From Bradyrhizobium cenepequi (GTDB lineage Bacteria; Pseudomonadota; Alphaproteobacteria; Rhizobiales; Xanthobacteraceae), in contig NZ_JAGKJI010000013.1 of assembly GCF_020329485.1 (NCBI RefSeq), positions 62,001 to 126,000 of the forward strand: a stretch of DNA of 64,000 nucleotides, given 5' to 3'. A model generated the notes under the pieces. The model made no database searches. It was not told where the DNA came from and worked only from the letters and a program-made list of their open reading frames with translations. Below are positions 53,469-62,116 of the stretch, piece after piece; position 1 is the stretch's first letter, and every line of letters begins with the position of its first letter. The position numbers and the translations under genes were made by a program.

Positions 53469-53590
53469 GTCGTCCCCCGCGAAAGCGGGGACCCATAACC
53501 ACAGGATTTTGTGGTTAGGCAGGCTGTCACTCCGAGTCATCGCAAAACGCAATCCTGTGGTTATGGGTCCCGGCTCAAGGCCGGGACGAC
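53469..53590. repeat. GTCGTCCC...GGGACGAC palindromic repeat
   Basis: Outer arms GTCGTCCC (53469-53476) and GGGACGAC (53583-53590); inner arms ACCCATAACCACAGGAT and ATCCTGTGGTTATGGGT. Small hairpins CCCCGCGAAAGCGGGG and CCCGGCTCAAGGCCGGG lie at the ends. It occupies the ispG-dioxygenase gap. Confidence 0.85.
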
Positions 53591-53657
53591 GGATTGATTG
53601 CGCTTCGCTCCATCCGAGATACGATGCTCCCAATAACAACCATTGGGAGCACCGCCC

Positions 53658-54554
53658 ATGAGCTCGCTGTCCGGCAAGCAAGGTCCCCGCTACAAGCATC
53701 TCGCCGACGAAAGCGAACCCTACGAGACCATCAGTGTCGAGAAGCTGACGCCGATCATCGGCGCGGAGATTTCCGGCGCCGACATCGCACAGCTCGTCTC
53801 CGACGATGCTCGCTCCAATCGCCAGATGGACGAGATCCATCGCGCGCTCGCCGAGAATCTTGTGATCTTCTTCCGCGATCAAAGCATCACGGCGCAAGAC
53901 CATCTCGCCTTTGGTCGAAAATTCGGTGAGCTGCATATCCACCCTGCCGCGCCGCATGAGGGCGACGATGCCGCGCTGATGAAGATCTACGCCGACAAGG
54001 ATTCGCCGCGTGCCAATGGCGAAGGCTGGCATTCGGACGTGTCCTGCGATCTGGAGCCGCCGATGGGCTCGATCCTCTACATCAGGCAGTGCCCGCCGCA
54101 CGGCGGCGACACGCTGTTCGCCAACATGTATGCGGCCTATGAGGCGCTGTCGGAGCGGATGAAGGCCTATCTCGACGGGCTCACCGCGCTGCATGACGGC
54201 GAGCCGATCTATCGCGGGCTCTACGCCAATTACGGCGTTGCTGACAGGCCGAGCTATCCGAATGCCGAGCATCCGGTGGTGCGCACGCATCCGGTGACGG
54301 GAAAGAAGGCGCTCTACGTCAATCGCGGCTTCACCCGCCACATATCAGGCATTCCGCGCGACGAGAGCGACGCCATCCTCGCCTATCTCTACCAGCACGC
54401 GGAAAACCCGCTGTTCCAGTGCCGCTTCCGCTGGACCGAAAACGCGATCGCCTTCTGGGACAATCGCTGCACCCAGCACCGCGCGATGTGGGACTACTGG
54501 CCCCACACCCGATCAGGCACGCGCGTCACGGTGAAGGGTGAGCGGCCGGTGTAA
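53658..54554 (+). CDS. TauD/TfdA-family Fe(II)/2-oxoglutarate dioxygenase
   Basis: 298 residues. The family hydroxylates substrates such as taurine, 2,4-D or other small acids, using iron and 2-oxoglutarate. The iron triad is His125 and Asp127 (GWHSDVS) and His274 (NRCTQHRAMWDY); Arg285 is placed to bind 2-oxoglutarate. FFRDQSIT and GGDTLFANMYAAYEALS are family-typical. GGAG lies before the ATG. A Rieske oxygenase gene follows after 75 bases in the same direction, suggesting a shared catabolic role, but no transporter or regulator is adjacent and the substrate is unknown. Confidence 0.92.
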   Translation: MSSLSGKQGPRYKHLADESEPYETISVEKLTPIIGAEISGADIAQLVSDDARSNRQMDEIHRALAENLVIFFRDQSITAQDHLAFGRKFGELHIHPAAPHEGDDAALMKIYADKDSPRANGEGWHSDVSCDLEPPMGSILYIRQCPPHGGDTLFANMYAAYEALSERMKAYLDGLTALHDGEPIYRGLYANYGVADRPSYPNAEHPVVRTHPVTGKKALYVNRGFTRHISGIPRDESDAILAYLYQHAENPLFQCRFRWTENAIAFWDNRCTQHRAMWDYWPHTRSGTRVTVKGERPV

Positions 54555-54629
54555 GCGGAGATGCGTTGACGGTTGGTCTTCTCTGCGCCAAGCTTCGTCA
54601 CAACCAAAACAAAAATCGGAGGACGCCCC

Positions 54630-55970
54630 ATGCTCCGCGCGGAAGACAACAAGTTCCTGACCGAAAGCGGGCCGGGCACGGGAATGGGCGAGCTGTTGCG
54701 CCGTTTCTGGCTGCCGGTGCTGTTGTCGGAGGAACTGCCCGAGCCTGACAGCGAGCCGAAGAAGATTATCGTCCTCGGCGAGGAGCTGCTCGCCTTCCGC
54801 GACTCACGCGGCGTCGTCGGCGTCATCGACCAATATTGCCCGCATCGCGGCGCCAATCTCTGGCTCGGCCGCAACGAGGAATGCGGCATCCGCTGTGTCT
54901 ATCACGGCTGGAAGTTCGACACCGACGGGCGCTGCGTCGACATGCCGACTTCCTATCCCGATCTCAACGCCAAGGATCACATCCGCATCAAGTCCTATCC
55001 GGTGCGCGAGTGGGGCGACATCATCTGGGCCTATATGGGTCCGGCCGACCTCGTACCAGAATTGCCGGCGCTGGAGATGGCGCTGGTGCCGCCGTCGCAC
55101 CGCTACGTCAGCAAGAAGTGGCAGGACTGCAACTGGGTGCAGGCGCTGGAAGGCTCGATCGACACCGCGCATTTCACCTTCGCGCATCTGTCGTTCGAGA
55201 AGGAAGAGAACGAGATCCTCGACATCAAGAAGCATTTCGTGAACCCGCTGGTGCGCGTGGCAACCGACCACATGCGCTGGATCGCCGAAGATCCGCGGCC
55301 GGTGATCAAGATCAACCCGCATGACGCGGGGCTCGCGATCGCGGGCGGGCGTCTCACCGGCACCGACAATATTTATTGGCGCATCGCCCAGTTCCTGATG
55401 CCGGTTCACGCTTACGCGCCGAGCGCGATGCCGGGCGAGAACATCTTCGGCCAGAGCTTCGTGCCGGTCACCGACACCAACTGCTGGATCTACACCTACG
55501 CGTGGAATCCGGAGCGGCCGATCACGCAAGCCGAGCGCGACGCCTATGACCGCGGCAACGGCGTGATCGCCGAGGTCGACGAGAATTATGTGCCGCTGCG
55601 CAACAGGTCGAACGACTATCTGATCGATCGCAAGCTGCAGAAGACCAAGAGCTACACCGGCATCAAGGGTGTCTCCGAGCAGGACGCCGCGGTGCAGGAC
55701 AGCCAGGGCCCGATCGCCGACCGCACCCGCGAGCATCTCGGGCCGACCGACCTCGGCATCATGCATTTCCGCAAGCTGGTGATGGACGCGGCCCGCGCGC
55801 TGCAGCAGGGCGAGGTGCCGCCGCATGTTGCGCATCAGGATCGTTACACCGTCCGTTCCGGCGCCTGCGTCACCAGCAAGACCAAGGATCTGGCGGCAGT
55901 CATGACCGAGCGCTTCGGCGATCCCGCGGGCTTCGTCGGCGGTCCCGGCCAGAACGCGGCGGCGGAGTAG
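54630..55970 (+). CDS. Rieske aromatic-ring oxygenase alpha subunit (phthalate dioxygenase-like)
   Basis: 446 residues. The Rieske 2Fe-2S site is CPHRGA (Cys70, His72) and CVYHGW (Cys89, His92). The mononuclear iron site has DTAHFTFAH with Asp178, His181 and His186. The length and the C-terminal DRTREHLGPTDLGIMHFRKL segment resemble phthalate 4,5-dioxygenase and O-demethylase oxygenases. The start was chosen for GGAGG 7 bases upstream. No reductase or ferredoxin gene lies nearby, so electrons must come from elsewhere. It follows the TauD-like gene. Confidence 0.9.
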   Translation: MLRAEDNKFLTESGPGTGMGELLRRFWLPVLLSEELPEPDSEPKKIIVLGEELLAFRDSRGVVGVIDQYCPHRGANLWLGRNEECGIRCVYHGWKFDTDGRCVDMPTSYPDLNAKDHIRIKSYPVREWGDIIWAYMGPADLVPELPALEMALVPPSHRYVSKKWQDCNWVQALEGSIDTAHFTFAHLSFEKEENEILDIKKHFVNPLVRVATDHMRWIAEDPRPVIKINPHDAGLAIAGGRLTGTDNIYWRIAQFLMPVHAYAPSAMPGENIFGQSFVPVTDTNCWIYTYAWNPERPITQAERDAYDRGNGVIAEVDENYVPLRNRSNDYLIDRKLQKTKSYTGIKGVSEQDAAVQDSQGPIADRTREHLGPTDLGIMHFRKLVMDAARALQQGEVPPHVAHQDRYTVRSGACVTSKTKDLAAVMTERFGDPAGFVGGPGQNAAAE

Positions 55971-56035
55971 GGCGTAGCCCTGCGTGATGTGAACGAGACC
56001 GATCCCGGATTGCGCTTCGCCGCATCCAGGCTACG

Positions 56036-56845
56036 ATGCCGGGTGTGTGGCGCCACCGTCCGATCATCATAGGTTCGATCGTCATATTGTCGCTCGTGTC
56101 GCTCGACGCGGGATATGCCGCATGGGCGCGCGGAATTGTCAGGGCCGCGCCGAAGATCGCGCCTTCGAAATGCGAGCGGTCCAAGTTCAAAGTCATCCTC
56201 GATGTCGGCCATACCGCCGAAGCACCCGGCGCGAGGAGCGCTCGCAACATCCCGGAATTCGACTTCAATCTCCGTCTCGCCAAACGCATCGAGGACAGAT
56301 TAAAGTCGGAAGGCTTTGCGGAAACCAGCCTCCTGGTGACGGAAGGCCCGGCCCGGCCGAGCCTGTTCAAGCGCGCCGCTGTCATCAACGATTCAAAGGC
56401 CGATCTGGTGCTGTCGATCCACCATGACTCGGTGCCTGATTCCTTTCTCGAAGAATGGGAGTTCGAGGGAGCGCAGAGCCATTTCAGCGACCAGTTCAGC
56501 GGTTATTCGCTGTTCGTTTCTCACGACAATCCGAAATTCCGGACCAGCCTGAGGTTCGCCCGGTTGCTCGGCAAGCAAATGAAGGCCCAGGGGCTGCGAT
56601 ATGCTCGCCAATATGCGCAGCCGTTGATGGGGCGGTATCGGCGAAAACTGCTGGACAAGAGGGTCGGGGTCTATCGATACGACCAGCTCATCGTGCTCGC
56701 ACAGACCCGCGTGCCCGCCGTCCTGTTCGAGGCCGGCTCGATCATCAACCGGGACGAAGAGATGGCAATGGAGTCCACGGAGCGTCAGGACATGACCGGC
56801 GCCGCCGTGGTCGGTGCGGTGAAGGAATTCTGCGCCTCGCGGTAG
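56036..56845 (+). CDS. N-acetylmuramoyl-L-alanine amidase (Amidase_3)
   Basis: 269 residues. A hydrophobic N-terminal segment (PIIIGSIVILSLVSLDAGYA) targets it to the periplasm. The zinc amidase core has KVILDVGHTAE (His ligand), IPEFDFNLRLAKRI (Glu ligand), LVLSIHHDSV (His ligand) and VLFEAGSIINRDEE (catalytic Glu). It cleaves the sugar-peptide bond of peptidoglycan. The EnvC-like activator in this window could regulate such enzymes, though pairing is inference. It converges on the antiporter gene 7 bases away. Confidence 0.92.
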   Translation: MPGVWRHRPIIIGSIVILSLVSLDAGYAAWARGIVRAAPKIAPSKCERSKFKVILDVGHTAEAPGARSARNIPEFDFNLRLAKRIEDRLKSEGFAETSLLVTEGPARPSLFKRAAVINDSKADLVLSIHHDSVPDSFLEEWEFEGAQSHFSDQFSGYSLFVSHDNPKFRTSLRFARLLGKQMKAQGLRYARQYAQPLMGRYRRKLLDKRVGVYRYDQLIVLAQTRVPAVLFEAGSIINRDEEMAMESTERQDMTGAAVVGAVKEFCASR

Positions 56846-56852
56846 CGTGCCC

Positions 56853-58460
56853 CTACAACGGTATCTTCCGATGCTCGCGGTTCGCCAGGCTCGCTTCTTC
56901 CAAATCAAGATCGCGCTCGATCCGGCGCCGCGTCTCGTCGGTGATCTTGCCGTCGCGGAGCAGGGCGTGGATGAACTTGCGTTCGGTTGCGATCAATTCC
57001 CGCGTCAGCTCGGTGCCGTTGGCGGAGACGTCATTCTTGTCGGGGTCGAGCGCGGCCGGAAGCTGGCTGGTGCGGATATCGTGCCGCGCCCGCAGCAGCT
57101 TCACGACCTCGTCGGAGAGCTCGCGCTCGTCGGTGATGGCATCGAGCGATGCGAGCGCGGCCGCCAGCGCCTCGCGCCGGGCGGCAATTTCGGCTTCATG
57201 TTCGGCGACACTCTCGGCGCGGCCGTCCTTGGCGATGTTGAGCCACCCCACCACGGTGGGCAGGGTCGAGCCGAATCCCACCAGCGTGATGAAGATGACG
57301 CCGAAGGAAACGAACAGGATCATGTCGCGATAGGGAAAGGGATCGCCGCTGGCGAGCGAAAGCGGCAGCGCCAGCGCGGCGGCCAGCGACACCGCGCCGC
57401 GGACGCCGACGAAGGAGATCGTGAATACCCATTGCCAGCGCGGCTGCGGATCGCGCTGTCGCACGCGCTCGCTCAGGATCCGCGGCAGATATGTTGCGGC
57501 AAATACCCAGGCAAAGCGCGCGATGATGATGACCGCCACCACCAGCGCGATGGTGGAAAGGATGTCGTCGAGCGGGAATGCCTTCGATCTCTCGTAGAGC
57601 GAGCGCACCTGAAAGCCGGTGAGGAGGAACAGGACGCCTTCGATCAGGTAGATCACCAAGTCCCAGAAGAAGATGCCCTGCAGACGGGTGGCGGAAGGGA
57701 TCAGGAGCGGCCCGTTCCAGCTCACATAGAGGCCGCAGGCCACGGTGGCGATCACGCCGGAGCCGCCAAGGTGCTCCGGCAGCCAATAGGCCACATAGGG
57801 CGTGATCAGCGAGAGCGTGATCTCGATCTGCGGATCGTGCGAGCGCTGGCGGGCGCGCAGGCTCAACCATCCGACCACGATGCCGAATGCAACCTCGCTG
57901 ACGACGATGGCCGCGAACTCGCCGATCGCGATCGGCAGCGAAAACGTGCCGGTGACGATGGCCGCGATGGCGAAACGATAGAGGATCAGCGCCGTGGCGT
58001 CATTCGCCAGCCCCTCGCCTTCGAGTATGACGAGGACACGGCGGGGGAGGTGGAGCCGGCGTGCGATCGCAAGCGGCGCGACCACGTCGGGCGGCGCCAC
58101 GATCGCGCCCAGCAGGAACCCGACCTCCCAGGGCAGCCCTATCAGGTAGTGGGTAGCGGTCGCCACCGTCGCCGCCGTGAAGATCACGCAGCCGACGGCG
58201 AGCAGCACGATTGGACGAAGGCTGTTCTTGAACTCGCGCCAGCTCATCGCCACCGCCGCCATATAGATCAGGGGCGGCAGCACCAGGAGCAGCACCAGTT
58301 CCGGCGGCAATTCGATGCTGGGCATGCCCGGCACGAAGGCGAGCGCGATGCCGGCCAGCATCAAGAGAATGGCGGGCGCGACATTGATGCGCCGGGCCAA
58401 CAGTGCCGTGCCCGCCAGCACGCCAAGCAGGATCAGGAAGGTCTGGAATCTGGCTTCCAT
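56853..58460 (-). CDS. Na+/H+ antiporter, CPA1 (NhaP/NhaK-like)
   Basis: 535 residues with 12-13 membrane segments in the first 400 and a soluble, charged C-terminal tail. LEGEGLANDATALIL (about 146-160) contains the Asn-Asp ion site, in place of the usual ESLLND. SFVGVRGAVSLAAALALP is the second conserved motif. It exchanges protons for Na+ or K+ to control pH and salt. It starts MEARFQTFLILLG. It is monocistronic by position. Confidence 0.93.
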   Translation of the reverse strand: MEARFQTFLILLGVLAGTALLARRINVAPAILLMLAGIALAFVPGMPSIELPPELVLLLVLPPLIYMAAVAMSWREFKNSLRPIVLLAVGCVIFTAATVATATHYLIGLPWEVGFLLGAIVAPPDVVAPLAIARRLHLPRRVLVILEGEGLANDATALILYRFAIAAIVTGTFSLPIAIGEFAAIVVSEVAFGIVVGWLSLRARQRSHDPQIEITLSLITPYVAYWLPEHLGGSGVIATVACGLYVSWNGPLLIPSATRLQGIFFWDLVIYLIEGVLFLLTGFQVRSLYERSKAFPLDDILSTIALVVAVIIIARFAWVFAATYLPRILSERVRQRDPQPRWQWVFTISFVGVRGAVSLAAALALPLSLASGDPFPYRDMILFVSFGVIFITLVGFGSTLPTVVGWLNIAKDGRAESVAEHEAEIAARREALAAALASLDAITDERELSDEVVKLLRARHDIRTSQLPAALDPDKNDVSANGTELTRELIATERKFIHALLRDGKITDETRRRIERDLDLEEASLANREHRKIPL

Positions 58461-58567
58461 GGCCGGTCCAATTGGCCCGGAAGCACAGGCAAGGTCAATG
58501 CGCGATGGACGGCTCGATCGTGCGAGATCGAAAAAACCGGCCGCCGATCCGCCAGGTGCGGGCGGGC

Positions 58568-58942
58568 CTACTCCCGCAGGTCGTAACGATAGGATTTCGA
58601 GACGATCTGCCAGCCGTCTTTCAGCTTCATCGCCACCAGATAGTCGGTGAAATAACGCGGCGGCAATTGGCAGCGGACCTTGATGAAGGCGGTGGAGTCG
58701 TCCGAGCGGTCGATGGTGACGATGAAATCCTCGCGCGGCTTGCCTTCCGCCTTCGCCGACGGCCGCTTGCGCACCCGGTCGAGCCAGTCCGGCACGGTCA
58801 GCACCTGCAGCTCGCCCTTTTCCAGCCAGCGCAGGTCGGCGGACGGGTGAAAGATCGTGCCGAGCTTGTCGGCGTCGCCCTCATAGAGCCCATCGAAATA
58901 GTTCTGCACGACGGCTTCGACGGTTGATCGGTCCTGGCTCAT
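58568..58942 (-). CDS. NTF2-like / SnoaL-fold protein
   Basis: 124 residues with a cone-shaped NTF2 fold: VEAVVQNYFDGLYEGDADKL, FHPSADLRW, VTIDRSDDSTAFIKVRC and FTDYLVAMKLKDGWQIVSKS. It most resembles the putative lumazine-binding subgroup of that fold. GGGAGGAA lies before the start. No catalytic residue can be assigned, so function is unknown. It lies between the antiporter gene and the caspase-like gene, diverging from the latter. Confidence 0.85.
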   Translation of the reverse strand: MSQDRSTVEAVVQNYFDGLYEGDADKLGTIFHPSADLRWLEKGELQVLTVPDWLDRVRKRPSAKAEGKPREDFIVTIDRSDDSTAFIKVRCQLPPRYFTDYLVAMKLKDGWQIVSKSYRYDLRE

Positions 58943-58970
58943 GGTTGGTTCCTCCCTTGTGGATCCCCTG

Positions 58971-59037
58971 GTAGCCCGGGTGGAGCAGAACGCGCAACCG
59001 GGGGCATCTGCGCCACCACTACCGGGCTGGCGGCCCG
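58971..59037. repeat. Degenerate GTAGCCCGGGTGGAGC repeat
   Basis: Left part GTAGCCCGGGTGGAGCAGAA matches the arm at 44608; the right part CACCACTACCGGGCT is only a partial complement. It lies between the NTF2-like and caspase-like genes. Confidence 0.6.
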
Positions 59038-59173
59038 AACCATCGTTCGTCCCGCGGTACTAAAGCTTATCGGCTGGTGCGGCTCGTTTCGTGACCTGGC
59101 TCACCAAACCCGGCCGGGGCGTCTGATAGGCTTTGCTATCATGCTGAACAGGCATTTTTTTGAAGGTGCGATA

Positions 59174-61000
59174 ATGAAATCGATTGGATTTCCGGGATTG
59201 CATCGCCTCATTCCGGCGCTGTTCCTGCTTCTGATGTGCCAGCCGGCCTTCGCCGAGAAGCGCGTGGCGCTGGTGCTCAGCAACTCCGCCTATCAGAACG
59301 CCGCGCCGCTCCCCAACCCCATCAACGACGGCGCGCTGATCGCGGCGAAGCTGAAGGCCGCCGGTTTCGACGTGGTGGATTTCCGCCGCGATCTTCCAGC
59401 GGTTGAGACCCGCCGCGTGCTGCGCGACTTTGCCGACCGTAGCCGCGATGCCGAGATCGCCGTGGTCTATTACGCCGGCCACGGCATCGAGGTCGATGGC
59501 GCCAACTACCTCATTCCGGTCGACGCGAAGCTCGAACGCGACACCGACGTTTATGATGAGGCATTTTCGCTCGACCGTGTCCTGATCGCGATCGAGCCGG
59601 CCAAGAAACTGCGGCTCGTCATCCTCGATGCCTGCCGCGACAATCCCTTCGCCAAGACCATGAAGCGTACCGTGGCCTCGCGCGCGATCGGGCAGGGCCT
59701 CGCCAAGGTCGAGCCGACCAGCCCGAACGTGCTGATTGCGTACTCAGCCAAGGCCGGCTCCACCGCCGCCGACGGCGACGGCAAGAACAGCCCCTTCACA
59801 TCAGCGCTCTCGAAGCATCTGACAACGCCCGGGCTCGATGTGCGGCGCGCGTTCGGCTACGTCCGCGACGACGTGCTGAAGCTGACCAATAACCGCCAGG
59901 AGCCGTTCGTTTATGGCTCGCTCGGCGGCGAGGACGTGCCGCTGGTGCCGGCGCCGGTCAAGGCGGCGGCGCCTGCCGCGCCTGCACCTAATCTGCAAGC
60001 CGACATGCGCCGCGATTACGAACTGGCGCTGCAGGTCGGCAACAAGAGCGCGCTCAACGCCTTCCTCGCGCAACATTCCGACGGCTTCTATGCGAGCCTG
60101 GCCAAGCTCCAGCTCGAGAAGATCGCTGCCGAAGAGGCCCGCGTCGCCGCCACGGAGAAGGCGCGGGCGGCGGAGCAGGAGCGTGCCCGTCTCGCCGCCG
60201 AAGGGGCCCGGCGGGCCGAGCAGGCGAAGGCGGCCGCCGACGCCAGGGCCGCCGAACAGGCGCGTCTCGCCGCCGAAAAAGCCAAGCAGGTCGCGCAGGA
60301 TCAGGCGGCGGTCGCCGAGCAGAAGCGGCTCGCGGCCGAAAAGGCATTGGCCGACAAGATCGCCGCCGACAAGGCTGCCGCGGATCAGGCGGCAGCCGCG
60401 CCTTCCGACAAGGACAAACCGGTGAATGTAGCCGCGCTCAGCACCGGCTCGCCGCAAGTCGACGTCACCAAGTCGGTGCAGGCCGAACTGCGCCGCGTCG
60501 GCTGCCTCACCAGCGCGGCCGATGGCGAGTGGAACGCCGCCTCGCAACGGTCTCTGACGCTGTTCAACCGCTATGCCGGAACCAGGCTCGACACCAAGGT
60601 GGCCAATGTCGACACGCTCGATGCCATCAAGCTGAAATCCTCGCGCGTCTGCCCGCTCGTCTGCGAGCATGGCTACAAGGCTGATGGCGACCGCTGCGCC
60701 CGAATCGTCTGCGGCCAAGGCTCATTCCTGAATGACGAGAATGAGTGCGAGAAGCGGCGCGAGAAGAAGCCGGTTGCCAAGCGCGATTCCGACGATCGTC
60801 CAGCGCGGCGCGAGCGCGAACGGCCCGCTGTCCGCATTCCCCGACCGATAGCCTCTTCAGGCGGCGGGGGCGGAGGCCAGATCGTGTGTGACCGCGGCGG
60901 CTGCCGCCCGGTCGCCCGCGGCTGCCGCCTCGAATTCCGCACCACCGCGCAAGGCGGCCCTTACGAGGGCGGCGGCGGCAACGTCCAGGTTTGCAACTAG
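59174..61000 (+). CDS. Secreted caspase-like (C14 family) protein with Cys-rich tail
   Basis: 608 residues. A signal peptide ends near QPAFAEKR (cleavage about residue 27). The p20 caspase fold (about 29-250) has VALVLSNSAYQNAAPLPNP, the catalytic His103 in YYAGHGIEV and Cys154 in LDACRDNPF. An Ala/Glu/Arg-rich coiled coil spans about 313-410. Residues 430-478 (SVQAELRRVGC, DGEWNAASQRSLTLFNRYAG) look like a peptidoglycan-binding domain. The last 110 residues are rich in Cys, Gly and Arg. The start was set at 59174 for GAAGG upstream. Function is unknown; acting in the periplasm on proteins is inference. Confidence 0.88.
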   Translation: MKSIGFPGLHRLIPALFLLLMCQPAFAEKRVALVLSNSAYQNAAPLPNPINDGALIAAKLKAAGFDVVDFRRDLPAVETRRVLRDFADRSRDAEIAVVYYAGHGIEVDGANYLIPVDAKLERDTDVYDEAFSLDRVLIAIEPAKKLRLVILDACRDNPFAKTMKRTVASRAIGQGLAKVEPTSPNVLIAYSAKAGSTAADGDGKNSPFTSALSKHLTTPGLDVRRAFGYVRDDVLKLTNNRQEPFVYGSLGGEDVPLVPAPVKAAAPAAPAPNLQADMRRDYELALQVGNKSALNAFLAQHSDGFYASLAKLQLEKIAAEEARVAATEKARAAEQERARLAAEGARRAEQAKAAADARAAEQARLAAEKAKQVAQDQAAVAEQKRLAAEKALADKIAADKAAADQAAAAPSDKDKPVNVAALSTGSPQVDVTKSVQAELRRVGCLTSAADGEWNAASQRSLTLFNRYAGTRLDTKVANVDTLDAIKLKSSRVCPLVCEHGYKADGDRCARIVCGQGSFLNDENECEKRREKKPVAKRDSDDRPARRERERPAVRIPRPIASSGGGGGGQIVCDRGGCRPVARGCRLEFRTTAQGGPYEGGGGNVQVCN

Positions 61001-61028
61001 ATTGCGAGAAATAACGATGGCGGTGCGC

Positions 61029-61148
61029 TCCCTCTCCCGCCTGCCTGCGGGAGAGGGCCGGGGTGAGGGTGCCTCCACGATGGGACTCTCCGTGGGGAGA
61101 GAGCCCCCCGGCGCTTCGCGCCGACCTCCCCCGCAAGCGGGAGAGGTG
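61029..61148. repeat. CTC-rich palindromic repeat (second copy)
   Basis: Hairpins CCCTCTCCCGC/GCGGGAGAGGG, CTCTCCGTGGGGAGAG and CTCCCCCGCAAGCGGGAG in a row. Same style as 27911 and 61931. It lies between the convergent caspase-like and DUF1345 genes. Confidence 0.75.
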
Positions 61149-61187
61149 AACGAATTCGCGGATCGGCCGCTCTCAAAACTGTAAACC

Positions 61188-61868
61188 CTAGATCGCGCTC
61201 GCCGCGATATTGACCATCAACGCCAGCAGCGCCGTGTTGAACACGAAGGAGATGATGCCGTGCACGGTGGCGGTGCGGCGGATGATCCTGTCGGTGATGC
61301 CGACGTCGGAGACCTGCGCGGTCATGCCGATCACGAACGAGAAATAGACAAAGTCCCAATAGTCGGCTTCGACATGGTCCTTGCCGCTGGGAAACTGCAG
61401 ACCGCCGGCTTCCTTCCCGCGATAATATTCGTGCGCATAGTGCAGCGAAAACGCAGTGTGGATCAGCGCCCAGGATAGCGCAATCGTGACGATCGCGAGC
61501 GTCAGCGCTTCCGGGCTGTTCTTGGAGGCGCCGAGCTCGAAGATGATCGCGGCAAGGCTCGCGAAAGCGCCGAGCGCGGTGACAAGCAGGATCAGGAAGC
61601 GGCCGTCATCCTGCAGGATCGCATTGCGGCGGATGTAGGCGATGCTGCACTTGGACATCATCGTCAAGGCGAGGGCGAGATAAAGCGCGACGAAGATGTC
61701 CCAGCCGATCAGGAGCCGCGTCACCGGCCGCCACGAGGCCGGTAGCACGAAGAACGCGGCGACGCCGACTACGACCGAGATAAAGGTGCGCGGCCGCGAA
61801 TACACCACGCGCACGAGGCTCGGCAGTTTCCGGAAACGAACAAGGTGTTCCTCGAATTCCTTGCTCAT
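61188..61868 (-). CDS. DUF1345 membrane protein
   Basis: 226 residues with about five membrane segments. Family-typical features are LPASWRPVTRLLIGWDIFVA, ALIHTAFSLHYAHEYY and DFVYFSFVIGMTAQVSDV. Function of the family is not established. The start at 61868 (MSKEFEEHL) was chosen for GAGG 6 bases upstream; ATGs at codons 1 and 17 of a longer frame lack such a site. It stands alone, flanked by CTC-rich repeats. Confidence 0.85.
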   Translation of the reverse strand: MSKEFEEHLVRFRKLPSLVRVVYSRPRTFISVVVGVAAFFVLPASWRPVTRLLIGWDIFVALYLALALTMMSKCSIAYIRRNAILQDDGRFLILLVTALGAFASLAAIIFELGASKNSPEALTLAIVTIALSWALIHTAFSLHYAHEYYRGKEAGGLQFPSGKDHVEADYWDFVYFSFVIGMTAQVSDVGITDRIIRRTATVHGIISFVFNTALLALMVNIAASAI

Positions 61869-61930
61869 CGTCCGCCTCGTTGCCATCAAACCTGATGGTT
61901 GCCCTTGGAGATCAAGAAGCGGGCTCGGAT

Positions 61931-62079
61931 GCACCTGGCCCCGCTTGCGGGGAGAGGTCGAAATTCAAGCGCAGCTTGAATTTCGGGTGAGGGGGAGTCT
62001 CCGCGCATTCATCTCTCACCGTGTTCGCGGAGAGAGTCGCTCACCCCGGCCCTTTCCCCGCAAGAGCGGGCGAGGGAGA
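61931..62079. repeat. CTC-rich palindromic repeat (third copy)
   Basis: Modules CCCCGCTTGCGGGG, AAATTCAAGC/GCTTGAATTT and TTTCCCCGCAAGAGCGGG occur in series in the 246-base gap between the DUF1345 and ispA genes. It resembles the elements at 27911 and 61029. Confidence 0.7.
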
Positions 62080-62097
62080 AGTTCCGTCACAAAACCG

Positions 62098-62116
62098 TCT
62101 CTCTCTCTCTCTCTCT
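62098..62116. repeat. (TC)n dinucleotide run at the end of ispA
   Basis: Nine TC units plus one T run up to and into the ispA TAG stop codon (62115-62117). On the ispA strand it is an AG run immediately after the stop. Length changes would not alter the protein. Confidence 0.9.

Noticed and set aside
56847-58586. 579-codon plus-strand open frame opposite the antiporter gene
   Set aside because: Complement of membrane-helix codons gives an Arg/Asp/His-rich nonsense protein.
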